Origin: Nocardioides sediminis
GTDB taxonomy: Bacteria > Actinomycetota > Actinomycetes > Propionibacteriales > Nocardioidaceae
Direction: 5' to 3'
Length of the DNA stretch: 64,000 bases
Assembly: GCF_003047295.1 (NCBI RefSeq)
Contig: NZ_PZYZ01000004.1
Span: forward strand, 284,922-348,921
Part shown: positions 40,126 to 47,971 of the stretch, piece after piece
Layout of the letters: the number at the start of each line of letters is the position of its first letter
Position numbering within the stretch: position 1 is the stretch's first letter
Notes under the pieces: model-generated
Databases searched by the model: none
Told to the model about the DNA's origin: nothing
What the model saw: the letters and a program-made list of their open reading frames with translations, nothing else
Program-made: the position numbers and the translations under genes

Positions 40126-40758
40126 GTGAGCGAGAGGGTCTATGCCGACACCGGCGTCTTCGTCTGCTTCGAGGGCGGCGAGGGCGCGGGCAAGTCGACC
40201 CAGTCCAAGCTGCTCGCCGGGTGGCTCGAGGAGCGGGGGCGCACGGTGCTGCTGACCTTCGAGCCCGGCGACACCGAGGTCGGCAAGGCGCTGCGGCAGA
40301 TCGTGCTCAGCCCCGAGACCGGGGAGCTCTCGCACCGCACCGAGGCGCTGCTGTACGCCGCCGACAAGGCCGAGCACGTCGACACCGTCGTGCTGCCGGC
40401 GCTGGCCCGGGGCGAGGTCGTCATCACCGACCGCTACGTCGACTCGTCGCTCGCCTACCAGGGGGCGGGACGCGACCTGCTGCTCGCCGACGTGGAGCGG
40501 GTCAACCGCTGGGCGACCGGCGACCTGCGGCCGCACCTGACCGTCGTGCTCGACCTCGCGCCGGAGGCCGGGCTGGGCCGCCTGACCGGGCGCGACCGGA
40601 TCGAGGGCGAGTCCGTGGAGTTCCACCAGCGGGTGCGGCAGGGGTTCCTCGACCTCGCGGCCGCCGACCCCGAGCACTACCTCGTTCTCGACGCGCGGGC
40701 ACCCGTGGAGGAGATCGCCGCCGCCATCCGCGCGCGCGTGGAGGTGCTGCTGCCGTGA
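40126..40758 (+). CDS. tmk: Thymidylate kinase
   Basis: dTMP kinase, 210 residues, making dTDP for DNA synthesis. The P-loop is FEGGEGAGKSTQ (about residues 12-23); the DR-x motif is VITDRYVDSSLAYQG, and LTGRDRIEGE is the lid region with catalytic arginine. GTG 40126 lies 6 nt after TAGGGT (40114-40119), again a leaderless arrangement. The stop overlaps holB's GTG (GTGA). Confidence 0.95.
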   Translation: MSERVYADTGVFVCFEGGEGAGKSTQSKLLAGWLEERGRTVLLTFEPGDTEVGKALRQIVLSPETGELSHRTEALLYAADKAEHVDTVVLPALARGEVVITDRYVDSSLAYQGAGRDLLLADVERVNRWATGDLRPHLTVVLDLAPEAGLGRLTGRDRIEGESVEFHQRVRQGFLDLAAADPEHYLVLDARAPVEEIAAAIRARVEVLLP

Positions 40759-41906
40759 GCGTGTGGGACGACCTGGTGGGCCAGCGGCCCGTCATCGAGG
40801 CGTTGCGCCGGGCCGCGGGCGGCGACGGCATGACGCACGCGTGGCTCTTCACCGGCCCGCCCGGGTCGGGACGCTCCAACGCCGCGATCGCCTTCGCGGC
40901 GGCGCTGCAGTGCGAGACCGGCACGGGCTGCGGCACCTGCAAGTCGTGCCGCACCGTGATCGCCGGCAGCCACGGCGACGTCAAGGTGGTGCGCACCGAG
41001 AAGCTCTCGATCGGCGTCGACGAGGTGCGCGACCTGGTCCGCAGCAGCGCGCTCGCGCCGTCCGGCGACGCCTGGCAGATCATGGTCGTCGAGGACTCCG
41101 ACCGGCTCACCGACCAGGCCTGCAACGCGCTCCTCAAGGCGATCGAGGAGCCGACGGCGCGCACCGTGTGGCTGCTCTGCGCGCCGACCACCGAGGACGT
41201 GCTGCCGACCATCCGCTCGCGCTGCCGGCTGGTGTCGCTGACGACCCCGACCGCCGCGGACGTCGCGGCCTTCCTGGTGCGGTCTCTCGGCGTGACCGAG
41301 GAGCTGGCCGCGCACGCCGCCCGGGCCAGCCAGGGGCACATCGGCCGGGCGCGCGCCCTGGCCCGTGACGAGGAGACCCGCCGCCGCCGCCGCGAGGTCG
41401 TCTCGTTGCCCGCCCGGCTGACCACGCTGGGTGCCTGCATGACGGCCGCCACCAACGTGGTCGAGGTCAGCAAGGTCGAGGCCGAGGTCCAGACCGCCGA
41501 CCTCGACGCGCGCGAGAAGGCCGACCTCGACACGGCGTACGGCGTGGAGGCGCGCGGTCGCCGACCGCGCGAGTACGCCCCGGCGCTCAACGCCCTGGAG
41601 AAGGGGCAGAAGACCCGCGCCAAACGGCGGGTCCTCGACGTGGTCGACCGGGCGCTGATGGACCTGGTGTCGGTCTACCGCGACGCCATCGCGGTGTCGG
41701 TGGGCGCGCCCGGCGACCTGGTCAACGAGGAGATCCGCGCCGACGTCGCCCAGCTGGCGCGGGTGGCGACGCCCGAGGAGCTGCTGCGGATGATTGACGC
41801 GATCTTCACTGCGCGGGAGCAGATGCTGGAGTTCAACGTGCAGCCGCAGCTGGCGCTGGAGTCGATGATGGTGGCCCTGCGGCTGCCGACGGGGGCGGGT
41901 CGATGA
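40755..41906 (+). CDS. holB: DNA polymerase III subunit delta'
   Basis: Clamp-loader delta' subunit, 383 residues. It has the DnaX-like fold: WDDLVGQRPVIEALRRA, a Walker-A-like GPPGSGRSNAA in which the lysine is replaced by Arg-Ser, the zinc site C-x(5)-C-x2-C-x2-C (CETGTGCGTCKSC), VVEDSDRLTDQACNALLKAIEEP and sensor TIRSRC. The degenerate P-loop fits the non-hydrolysing delta' role. It corresponds to Rv3644c. It overlaps tmk and the following hydrolase gene by 4 nt each. Confidence 0.93.
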   Translation: MSVWDDLVGQRPVIEALRRAAGGDGMTHAWLFTGPPGSGRSNAAIAFAAALQCETGTGCGTCKSCRTVIAGSHGDVKVVRTEKLSIGVDEVRDLVRSSALAPSGDAWQIMVVEDSDRLTDQACNALLKAIEEPTARTVWLLCAPTTEDVLPTIRSRCRLVSLTTPTAADVAAFLVRSLGVTEELAAHAARASQGHIGRARALARDEETRRRRREVVSLPARLTTLGACMTAATNVVEVSKVEAEVQTADLDAREKADLDTAYGVEARGRRPREYAPALNALEKGQKTRAKRRVLDVVDRALMDLVSVYRDAIAVSVGAPGDLVNEEIRADVAQLARVATPEELLRMIDAIFTAREQMLEFNVQPQLALESMMVALRLPTGAGR

Positions 41907-43459
41907 AGAAGGTCGTGGCGCTGGTCGTGGTGGTGGCGATGGTGTTCCTCGCCGTCGGCGCGGGCGCGGTCGTCATCTGGAACTCCGTGGCGGGCGACTC
42001 CTCCGGCTCGAGCCGAGCGCCCGGGGAGCGGGTCGAGCGCGCCGAGGCGCCGGACGCGCGCGAGGCGCCGGACGCCGCCCTCCAGTCCTTCTACGACCAG
42101 GAGCTCGACTGGGAGGCGTGCGAGGGCGACCGCGAGTGCGCGACCCTCGAGGTCCCCGTCGACTACGCCGACCCCGGCGGCGACACCATCGACCTCGCCC
42201 TCCTGCGGGTGCCGGCGACCGGTGACCTGCAGGGCTCGCTGGTGGTCAACCCGGGAGGTCCCGGTGCGCCCGGCACCGACTACGCCGCCGCGGCCGGGCA
42301 GGTCTTCCGCGCACCGCTGCTGCGGGCCTTCGACGTCGTCGGCTTCGACCCCCGCGGCACAGGCGACTCCAGTCCGGTCGACTGCCTCGCCGACGACGAG
42401 CTCGACGCCTACCTCGCCGGCGACCCCGACCCCGACGACGCGGCCGAGGAGCAGCAGTACGCCGCCGACGTCCGCGCGTTCGGGCGGGGCTGTGCCGCCG
42501 CGGGCGAGGTGGCCGCGCACGTGACCACCGCCGAGGCGGCCCGCGACATGGACGTGCTGCGGGCGGCGCTGGGGGAGTCGACGCTGACCTACCTGGGGGC
42601 GTCGTACGGCACCAAGCTCGGCGCGACCTACGCCGAGCTGTTCCCCGACCGGGTGGGGCGCCTCGTGCTCGACGGCGCCGTCGACGTCTCGCTCGACAAC
42701 CGCCGGCTCGGGCTCGAGCAGGCCGAGGGCTTCGAGACCGCGCTGCGGGCCTACGTCCAGAACTGCGTCGACACCACCGAGTCCTGCTTCCTCGGCGACA
42801 GCGTCGAGGAGGGCCTCGCCACCATCGAGGGCCTGCTGGCCGACATCGAGGAGTCGCCGCTGCCCACCAGCGGGGACCGCGACCTGGCGATCGGCAATGC
42901 CTTCTACGGCATCGTGGCGCCGCTCTACAACCGCGACTACTGGTTCATCCTCAGCGCGGCCCTCGGCAGCGCGCTCGACGGGGAGGGGCAGGCGCTCCTG
43001 GAGCTCGCCGACCTCTACTCCTCGCGGGGCAAGGGCGGCTACAGCAACAACTCGACCGAGGCCAACGTGGCCATCAACTGCCTCGACGACCCGTCGTCGG
43101 TCCCGTTCGACGAGGTGCGCGAGGCCTACCCGGCCTACGAGGAGGCATCGCCGACCTTCGGCCGGATCTTCGCCTGGTCGCTCACCACCTGCCAGGGCTT
43201 CACGCTGCGCTCGAGCCAGGAGCCGCTCGACATCCGCGGCGAGGGCGCCGCGCCGATCCTGGTGACCGGCACGACCCGCGACCCCGCCACCCCGCTGAAG
43301 TGGGCCGAGGCACTGGCCGACCAGCTCGACTCGGGCGTCCTGCTGCGCCGCGACGGCGACGGCCACACGGCGTACAACTCGGGCAACGAGTGCGTCGACA
43401 CCGCCATCGAGGCCTACCTCCTCGAGGTTGAGGTGCCGGCCGACCCGACCGACTGCTGA
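41903..43459 (+). CDS. Secreted alpha/beta hydrolase (tripeptidyl aminopeptidase type)
   Basis: A 518-residue hydrolase of the TAP/SlpD-like group. The N terminus, MKKVVALVVVVAMVFLAVGAGAVV, is a signal peptide or anchor. The oxyanion region is VVNPGGPGAPGTDY, followed by VGFDPRGTGDS; the nucleophile is in YLGASYGTKLGATYA. The C-terminal TAP-type domain holds ILVTGTTRDPATPLKWAE (Asp) and DGDGHTAYNSGNECVD (His), with cysteines suited to disulfides. It probably acts as an exported peptidase or esterase. ATG 41903 overlaps the holB stop. Confidence 0.9.
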   Translation: MKKVVALVVVVAMVFLAVGAGAVVIWNSVAGDSSGSSRAPGERVERAEAPDAREAPDAALQSFYDQELDWEACEGDRECATLEVPVDYADPGGDTIDLALLRVPATGDLQGSLVVNPGGPGAPGTDYAAAAGQVFRAPLLRAFDVVGFDPRGTGDSSPVDCLADDELDAYLAGDPDPDDAAEEQQYAADVRAFGRGCAAAGEVAAHVTTAEAARDMDVLRAALGESTLTYLGASYGTKLGATYAELFPDRVGRLVLDGAVDVSLDNRRLGLEQAEGFETALRAYVQNCVDTTESCFLGDSVEEGLATIEGLLADIEESPLPTSGDRDLAIGNAFYGIVAPLYNRDYWFILSAALGSALDGEGQALLELADLYSSRGKGGYSNNSTEANVAINCLDDPSSVPFDEVREAYPAYEEASPTFGRIFAWSLTTCQGFTLRSSQEPLDIRGEGAAPILVTGTTRDPATPLKWAEALADQLDSGVLLRRDGDGHTAYNSGNECVDTAIEAYLLEVEVPADPTDC

Positions 43460-43475
43460 GGCGATACTGGCCGGC

Positions 43476-44078
43476 ATGTCCTCCTCGATGACCTTCGGCT
43501 CCCTGACGATCGGGTACGACGAGCGCGTGCTCGAGCCGCGTCCCTGGGTGCTCGTGCAGTCGGAGTGGGCCCGCGAGCTGCTCGCCGACGCCCCGCCCGG
43601 CCCGGTGCTCGAGCTCTGCACGGGCGCGGGGCACATCGGGCTGATGGCGCTGGTCGGCAACGACCGGCGCCTCGTCGCCGTGGATGCCAGCCCCGACGCC
43701 TGCCGCTGGGCACTCGACAACGCGGAGGCAAACGGCCTGGCCGACCGGGTCGAGGTCCGCCAGGGTCGCCTGCAGGACGCCTTGCGCCGCGACGAGCGCT
43801 TCGCCCTCGTCGTCGCCGACCCGCCGTGGGTGCCGCGGGCCGAGATCGGGCGGTTCCCGGAGGACCCGGTGCTGGCCATCGACGGAGGCGACGACGGCCT
43901 CGACGTGGCGCGCGCCTGCCTGGACACGGCCGCTGCCGCCCTCGAGCCGGACGGGTCGCTGCTGCTGCAGCTCGGCAACGACGCCCAGGCCGAGGCGCTG
44001 GCCGACGCGCGGTTCACCGAGGTGGAGCGGCGGCACGGCGAGCGCGGCCTGGTCGTGCGTCTGCGTCGCGCGGGCTGA
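43476..44078 (+). CDS. Class I SAM-dependent methyltransferase (HemK-like)
   Basis: A 200-residue methyltransferase with motif I VLELCTGAGHIGLMAL, the acidic VAVDASPDA and catalytic loop VVADPPWVPRAE, an (N/D)PPW motif like that of PrmC/HemK and TrmN-type enzymes. The target is unknown. ATG 43476 lies 7 nt after GATACT (43463-43468), suggesting its own leaderless promoter rather than membership of the upstream operon. It is convergent with the CDGSH gene. Confidence 0.85.
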   Translation: MSSSMTFGSLTIGYDERVLEPRPWVLVQSEWARELLADAPPGPVLELCTGAGHIGLMALVGNDRRLVAVDASPDACRWALDNAEANGLADRVEVRQGRLQDALRRDERFALVVADPPWVPRAEIGRFPEDPVLAIDGGDDGLDVARACLDTAAAALEPDGSLLLQLGNDAQAEALADARFTEVERRHGERGLVVRLRRAG

Positions 44079-44294
44079 TCAGCGCTCCCGCGCCTCCGTG
44101 ACGAGCTTGTGGGTGCCGTCGCACCATGGCGCCCTGGACGTCCGGCCGCAGCGGCAGACCGCGCTGACGGGCCGGGTGGTCCGATGCTGGGTGCCGTCGG
44201 CGTCCTCGACGACCACGTCGCCGCGCACCAGCATGGGGCCGTCGGGACACATGACGATGTCGGCCCGGGTCTCGGGCTGCTGCGGGCCGGTCAC
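44079..44294 (-). CDS. CDGSH iron-sulfur domain protein
   Basis: A 71-residue protein with the full CDGSH [2Fe-2S] signature C-x-C-x2-T-x3-P-x-C-D-G-T-H, read as CRCGRTSRAPWCDGTH (about residues 47-62). This binds a redox-active, pH-labile 2Fe-2S cluster through three Cys and one His. GTG 44294 overlaps the stop of the iron-containing redox enzyme gene (GTGA), so the two proteins are co-translated and may exchange electrons. Confidence 0.9.
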   Translation of the reverse strand: MTGPQQPETRADIVMCPDGPMLVRGDVVVEDADGTQHRTTRPVSAVCRCGRTSRAPWCDGTHKLVTEARER

Positions 44295-45265
44295 GCCACG
44301 CCCCACCGCTTGAGCATCGCCGTCGCCGTGCGCGCCTCGAGGTCGAGGCAGGTCCACGCGCCAAGGAGCACGTCCTCGGCCAGGTCCGGCTCACGCTCGA
44401 CCAGGGCGCCACAGATGTCGCGCAGCGCCACCTGCTCGTGCACCGCGTCGGCCTCGACGTGCTCGTCGTAGTAGGCACGGACCTCGACCGGGAGGCCGAG
44501 CCGCTCGAAGCCCTGCACCAACTGCCGCGACGGCAGCGAGCTCGTGGACTCGAACGCCGCGAAGTGACCGAGCGCGGCCCCGCGCAACCGCCGGTGCAGG
44601 CCGAACATCGAGGTCGCGTTGTTCTGCTCGAGCACCTCGGTGATCGCGTCGTCGACGTAGGCGTTGGGCTCGCTGCTCAGGCCGCACGCCTCCATCCCGC
44701 GGGCGAAGAGGTCGTGGTGCAGGCGGGCCGGGTCGCCGGCGCCGTACTCGTCGTACTGGATCTCGACGAGCGCGGCCTTGGCGCGGCCACCCTCGAGGCG
44801 AGGGATGACCCAGCTCGTGGGGTCCGCCTCCTTGAGGTGGTAGATCGAGCGCTGCCGGAGCAGGTCGTGCGCCTGCTCGACCGAGCCGTGACGCTGGAGG
44901 TGACGGGCGAGGGAGGGCGCGTCGTCGTCGGCGATGATCCGCAGGAGGTCGGCCACGACGTCGCCGGTGCGGTCGGTCGCCGGCATGCGCTTGCGCAGCC
45001 GCTGCTCGAGCTCGCCCTCGAGGCGCCAGCGTAGGGCGAGCAGGTCGGGGTGCCACTCCCAGCGCTCGTCGACGCCGGTGAAGCCGCGGTAGGCCAGCTC
45101 GTGCAGGGTCCACAGGGACAGCGCGTCGTCGGCGACGCGCACCGGGTCGGCGGGGTCGTCTCCCGCCGGCTCGGGCCAGGCGGTGAGCTGCTCGACGAAG
45201 TTGCCGTCGAGCACGGAGACGAGCACCTCGCTGACCGGCCCGCGAGGGGTGGGGAGGGAAGCCAT
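44291..45265 (-). CDS. Iron-containing redox enzyme (haem-oxygenase-like fold)
   Basis: A 324-residue all-helical protein of the 'iron-containing redox enzyme' group (haem-oxygenase-like diiron family). Candidate metal ligands are Glu/His residues in ALVEIQYDEYGAGDPARLHHDLF and in YYDEHVEADAVHEQV, the E-x(n)-H patterns typical of this fold, plus an early LHELAYRGF segment. Known members perform O2-dependent N-oxidation or desaturation chemistry; the reaction here is unknown. ATG 45265 begins MASLPTPRGPVSEV. The CDGSH ferredoxin-like protein directly downstream is a likely electron partner. Confidence 0.8.
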   Translation of the reverse strand: MASLPTPRGPVSEVLVSVLDGNFVEQLTAWPEPAGDDPADPVRVADDALSLWTLHELAYRGFTGVDERWEWHPDLLALRWRLEGELEQRLRKRMPATDRTGDVVADLLRIIADDDAPSLARHLQRHGSVEQAHDLLRQRSIYHLKEADPTSWVIPRLEGGRAKAALVEIQYDEYGAGDPARLHHDLFARGMEACGLSSEPNAYVDDAITEVLEQNNATSMFGLHRRLRGAALGHFAAFESTSSLPSRQLVQGFERLGLPVEVRAYYDEHVEADAVHEQVALRDICGALVEREPDLAEDVLLGAWTCLDLEARTATAMLKRWGVA

Positions 45266-45396
45266 GACTGAATTGTGCCGAGGGCGCGGTGACGGTGGCA
45301 CCCCCCTGAGGTGGGGCACGACCGTGGTGGAGGACACGTGCGCGCGGGGACCTTCGGCCCTGCGGGCCGCGACGCGCGCCTCCTAGCGTTGCCGGC

Positions 45397-45567
45397 GTGA
45401 ACGTCCCCCAGTGCCCGGTCCGCCCGGGCGACGCCTGCTCGCTGTGCGTGCCGGGTGCCACCGGTCCGCAGGACTGCCACTTGGTCGCGATGGTGATGTC
45501 CGACCCCGACCTCCGCGCTCGGCTCGCGGAGCTGCGCCGGGAGTGGCGCGAGGGTACGGCGGCCTGA
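45397..45567 (+). CDS. Small cysteine-rich protein (DUF6767-like)
   Basis: A 56-residue protein starting VNVPQCPVRPGDACSLCVPG, with four cysteines (C-x7-C-x2-C-x9-C) in the first half and a charged helix SDPDLRARLAELRREWRE in the second. It resembles a small actinobacterial family I remember as DUF6767. GTG 45397 lies 7 nt after TAGCGT (45384-45389), the same leaderless element as at two other genes. The cysteines suggest metal binding. It sits divergently from the redox enzyme and just upstream of the tRNA gene. Confidence 0.75.
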   Translation: MNVPQCPVRPGDACSLCVPGATGPQDCHLVAMVMSDPDLRARLAELRREWREGTAA

Positions 45568-45639
45568 TTTCGACCCGCGCTGGGGCGGGCGGTATCCTGC
45601 TCCAGTTGCCCGGCCGGTCTGACCTCAGCCGGGCAGCGC

Positions 45640-45715
45640 GCCGCCTTAGCTCAGTCGGTAGAGCGAATCACTCGTAATGATTAGGTCGTCGGTTCGATTC
45701 CGACAGGCGGCTCCA
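45640..45715 (+). tRNA. tRNA-Thr (anticodon CGT)
   Basis: A complete 76-nt cloverleaf with encoded CCA. The acceptor stem GCCGCCT (45640-45646) pairs with AGGCGGC (45705-45711). The D arm has TAGCTCAG-TCGGTAGAGC, the anticodon loop CTCGTAA gives CGT, and the T arm is GTCGGTTCGATTCCGAC. TATCCT about 45 nt upstream is a plausible -10. The 3' half doubles as the integration target of the integrase gene that ends inside it. Confidence 0.97.
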
Positions 45716-45760
45716 CGAAAAAGGCCTCTGACCTGCGGGAACGCAGTGTCGGAGGCTTCG
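45681..45760. other. Attachment-site region: tRNA 3' end, hairpin and integrase 3' end overlap
   Basis: The integrase reading frame (minus strand) stops at 45681, inside the tRNA, so the last ~11 codons are the complement of the tRNA T arm and acceptor. This is the arrangement left by a tyrosine-recombinase element that integrates into a tRNA 3' end. A tRNA terminator-like hairpin follows: CTGCG/CGCAG within a larger GCCTC.GAC/GTC.GAGGC stem at about 45722-45757. I could not find a second copy of the tRNA 3' end up to 50.9 kb, so the far attachment site is missing or decayed. Confidence 0.6.
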
Positions 45761-47045
45761 TCGTCTCCACCCCGATTTGCCTCGATTCCGTGGATACTCC
45801 GGTGAAACCCCCGGAACTGCCGTGCAGAGGCGGGTCGTCTTCGGGACCAGAAGCACCCTCGGTGACGAAGAAGCGATCCAGCAGGGACCTCAGATCGGGT
45901 GCGACGCGGCGCGCGGCGACGTAGCGCTGGTAGGTGACGCTCGGGTCCGAGTGACCCAGCTGTTCGCGGGTGGCGTCCAGCCCGGCCTCGTGGGCCACGA
46001 GGGTGCCCACGGTGCGGCGCAGGGTGTGCGGTGTCGTGCCATGCAGGTCGCTGATGCCGGAGACTGCCTGCCGGAGCCGGGTGCGGATGTTGTTGGGCCA
46101 CAGCCAGGTCCCGGTGCGAGAGGCGAAGACGGGGTCATCCGGACGGCGCCACATGGTCAGCCTGCGGCGGGCCGCCAGCCCTTCGACGACGGCTGCCGGG
46201 AGGATCAGGGTCCGGTCCTGGCCGGTCTTGGTCCCGTCCTGACGGGTCAGGGTTGCCACGTGTCCCCGCCGCGGTTCGAGGAGCGTGCCCGACACATGGA
46301 CGGTGGGAGGGTCGCCAGACAGGTCGAGGTCCTGCCAGCGCAGCGCTAGCGCCTCTCCGATGCGCATGCCGGTGCCGAGCAGAACGTCGACCAGGTCGGC
46401 CAGGTCGTGGTTGGGTCCCCGGTGGCCGGGTGCCCGCCGGTGGTCCGGGTCGACGACGCGGCGCAGTCGGCGAGCCTCATCGACATCCAGGGCCTGGACC
46501 TCGCGAGGCGCTCGGGCGGGCTTCTCGACCAGCAGCATCGGGGACGCCTGGATGGCACCGTGCCGGGCCGCCAGACCGAGCATCTGGTTGAGCACCGACC
46601 TTGCCTGCACCGTCGACCGGCCGCCGGCTTCGATGTCGGCAAAGGCTGCCTCCAGGACGCCGACGCTCAGCTCACCGACGCGGAAGCCACCGAGCGCCGG
46701 CACGACGACCGTTCGCAGGACCGCGTCATACGCACCCATGGTCGATGGCCGCAACCTGCCGGCCTGACCGGCCCGTCCATGAGTCTGCCGATGGGCGAGC
46801 CAGAAGGACGCGAGCGTCTCCACCGTCATGTCGGCAGTCACACCCGCGGTGACGGGGTCCCGCCGCACCTCGAGCCGGCGTACGAGCGCACGACGTGCCG
46901 CGCCCTTGGAGTCTGCGGTGGCCGAGACCTCCCGGACGCGGCCGTCCCGGTCACGGACCCGGGCCCTGGCCTGCCAGCGACCGTCCCGGGACTGCTGCAC
47001 CCACACCTCCCCGTGCTCCCCGGGCGCGAGTCGCGGTCGAGCCAT
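45681..47045 (-). CDS. int: Tyrosine recombinase / phage-type integrase
   Basis: A 454-residue site-specific integrase. An AP2-like arm-binding domain (EVWVQQSRDGRWQARARVRDRDGR) comes first, then a SAM-like core-binding domain (about 70-180). The catalytic domain shows Arg in LLGTGMRIGEALAL, His-x-x-Arg in TPHTLRRTVGT, the HSDPSVT histidine and Tyr in TYQRYVAARR. The C terminus, ending EPPVGIEPTT, is encoded by the tRNA complement, evidence of insertion at tRNA-Thr. An excisionase-like gene lies directly upstream (1 nt apart). Confidence 0.92.
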   Translation of the reverse strand: MARPRLAPGEHGEVWVQQSRDGRWQARARVRDRDGRVREVSATADSKGAARRALVRRLEVRRDPVTAGVTADMTVETLASFWLAHRQTHGRAGQAGRLRPSTMGAYDAVLRTVVVPALGGFRVGELSVGVLEAAFADIEAGGRSTVQARSVLNQMLGLAARHGAIQASPMLLVEKPARAPREVQALDVDEARRLRRVVDPDHRRAPGHRGPNHDLADLVDVLLGTGMRIGEALALRWQDLDLSGDPPTVHVSGTLLEPRRGHVATLTRQDGTKTGQDRTLILPAAVVEGLAARRRLTMWRRPDDPVFASRTGTWLWPNNIRTRLRQAVSGISDLHGTTPHTLRRTVGTLVAHEAGLDATREQLGHSDPSVTYQRYVAARRVAPDLRSLLDRFFVTEGASGPEDDPPLHGSSGGFTGVSTESRQIGVETTKPPTLRSRRSEAFFVEPPVGIEPTT

Positions 47046-47046
47046 C

Positions 47047-47289
47047 TCAGGAAGCCATCCAGCGTCGAGCCGCGGTGGCCTGCTCGTCCACCCAGGTCTG
47101 GATGTCGCAGAGGCGGTAGCGGACGTAGCGGCCGATGCGCAGCGGCAGCGGGCCGTGTCGGTCGCTGCGCCACTGCGCCAGTGTCTTCTCCGGCACGCCG
47201 AGATACTCCGCCACTTCGGCGGGTGTCAGCAGTCGGTCAGGCATGGGCGGCGCGTTGTCTTCCGTGGTCGGGATGTTGGTCGTCGTCAT
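47047..47289 (-). CDS. xis: Excisionase-like helix-turn-helix protein
   Basis: An 80-residue protein with a MerR/AlpA-type HTH: LLTPAEVAEYLGVPEKTLAQW (split at about residues 20-40) followed by GPLPLRIGRYVRYRLCDIQTWVDEQ, the 'helix_turn_helix_17' pattern of excisionases. It would direct the integrase toward excision or repress it. ATG 47289 has GGGAGAGAG upstream. It is operonic with int. Confidence 0.85.
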   Translation of the reverse strand: MTTTNIPTTEDNAPPMPDRLLTPAEVAEYLGVPEKTLAQWRSDRHGPLPLRIGRYVRYRLCDIQTWVDEQATAARRWMAS

Positions 47290-47959
47290 GAACTCTCTCC
47301 CTTCGGGTCTGTCGTGAGGTCGCATCCCGCCGGCGCACCGTTCGGAGGGCACAAGTTGGCGGAAGAGGGATGCATGTCGTGACAGGCGACCCCCGCGGGA
47401 AGTCTTCGGACATCACTCCTTGTGATTCAGTCCGCGAGCCGTGTCGGGATCGTCGATGACATCCCGACAGGTGCCGTCGCCGGCACCTCCAGGGCTGATG
47501 CTGGCCGTGGCACATCCTTCCGGACCATCACGGTAGTCCGCCGACCAGTCGGGGCACGCACGATGGACGGACCCTGTGGATCAACCTCCGGAATCTGACG
47601 TTGTGGAGGGATAGCGCACTCGTGTCACGCGATGGGGACCGCCTGCCTGACTTACCCATCAGAGGCCCCAAACGCCGGGTACGTCCGCTCGTTCCCCAGG
47701 CTGTCGTGTCGCGTGGGTGGCGGCTGCTGGGCCGCGAGCGCTCGACTCTGCGGGACGTCGCCATCGCATCCTCGGCTCACCACGACCCTCACCAATGAGG
47801 ACTCGCGCTCACCACGACCCTCACCAGTCAACCTGGTTGCTGTCGACTCGACCCCACCGCGATCGCCGAGGAGCCACCTCGCCGCGGCTCGGCGCAGTCG
47901 CCGGCATCGTCCGGGTGCCGCTGCCCGATTTCATGGCTGGACGGCGCGGTGAGGGACCG
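47290..47959. other. Gene-poor gap with hairpins and a 20-bp direct repeat
   Basis: No convincing gene is seen in this stretch. It holds a perfect 9-bp hairpin TGTCGGGAT/ATCCCGACA (47442-47450 with 47461-47469), followed at once by GGTGCC/GGCACC (47470-47475 with 47482-47487), upstream of xis. A 20-nt direct repeat, GCTCACCACGACCCTCACCA, is found at 47775-47794 and 47807-47826 with a 32-nt period; it could be recombinase or repressor binding DNA. Confidence 0.5.
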
Positions 47960-47971
47960 TACCGTTGAGCC

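Noticed and set aside
45646..46101. A frame giving the peptide segment SESNRR/NRTDD-like near the tRNA
   Set aside because: This is the well-known false protein made by translating the complement of a tRNA gene; only the integrase frame has domain support.
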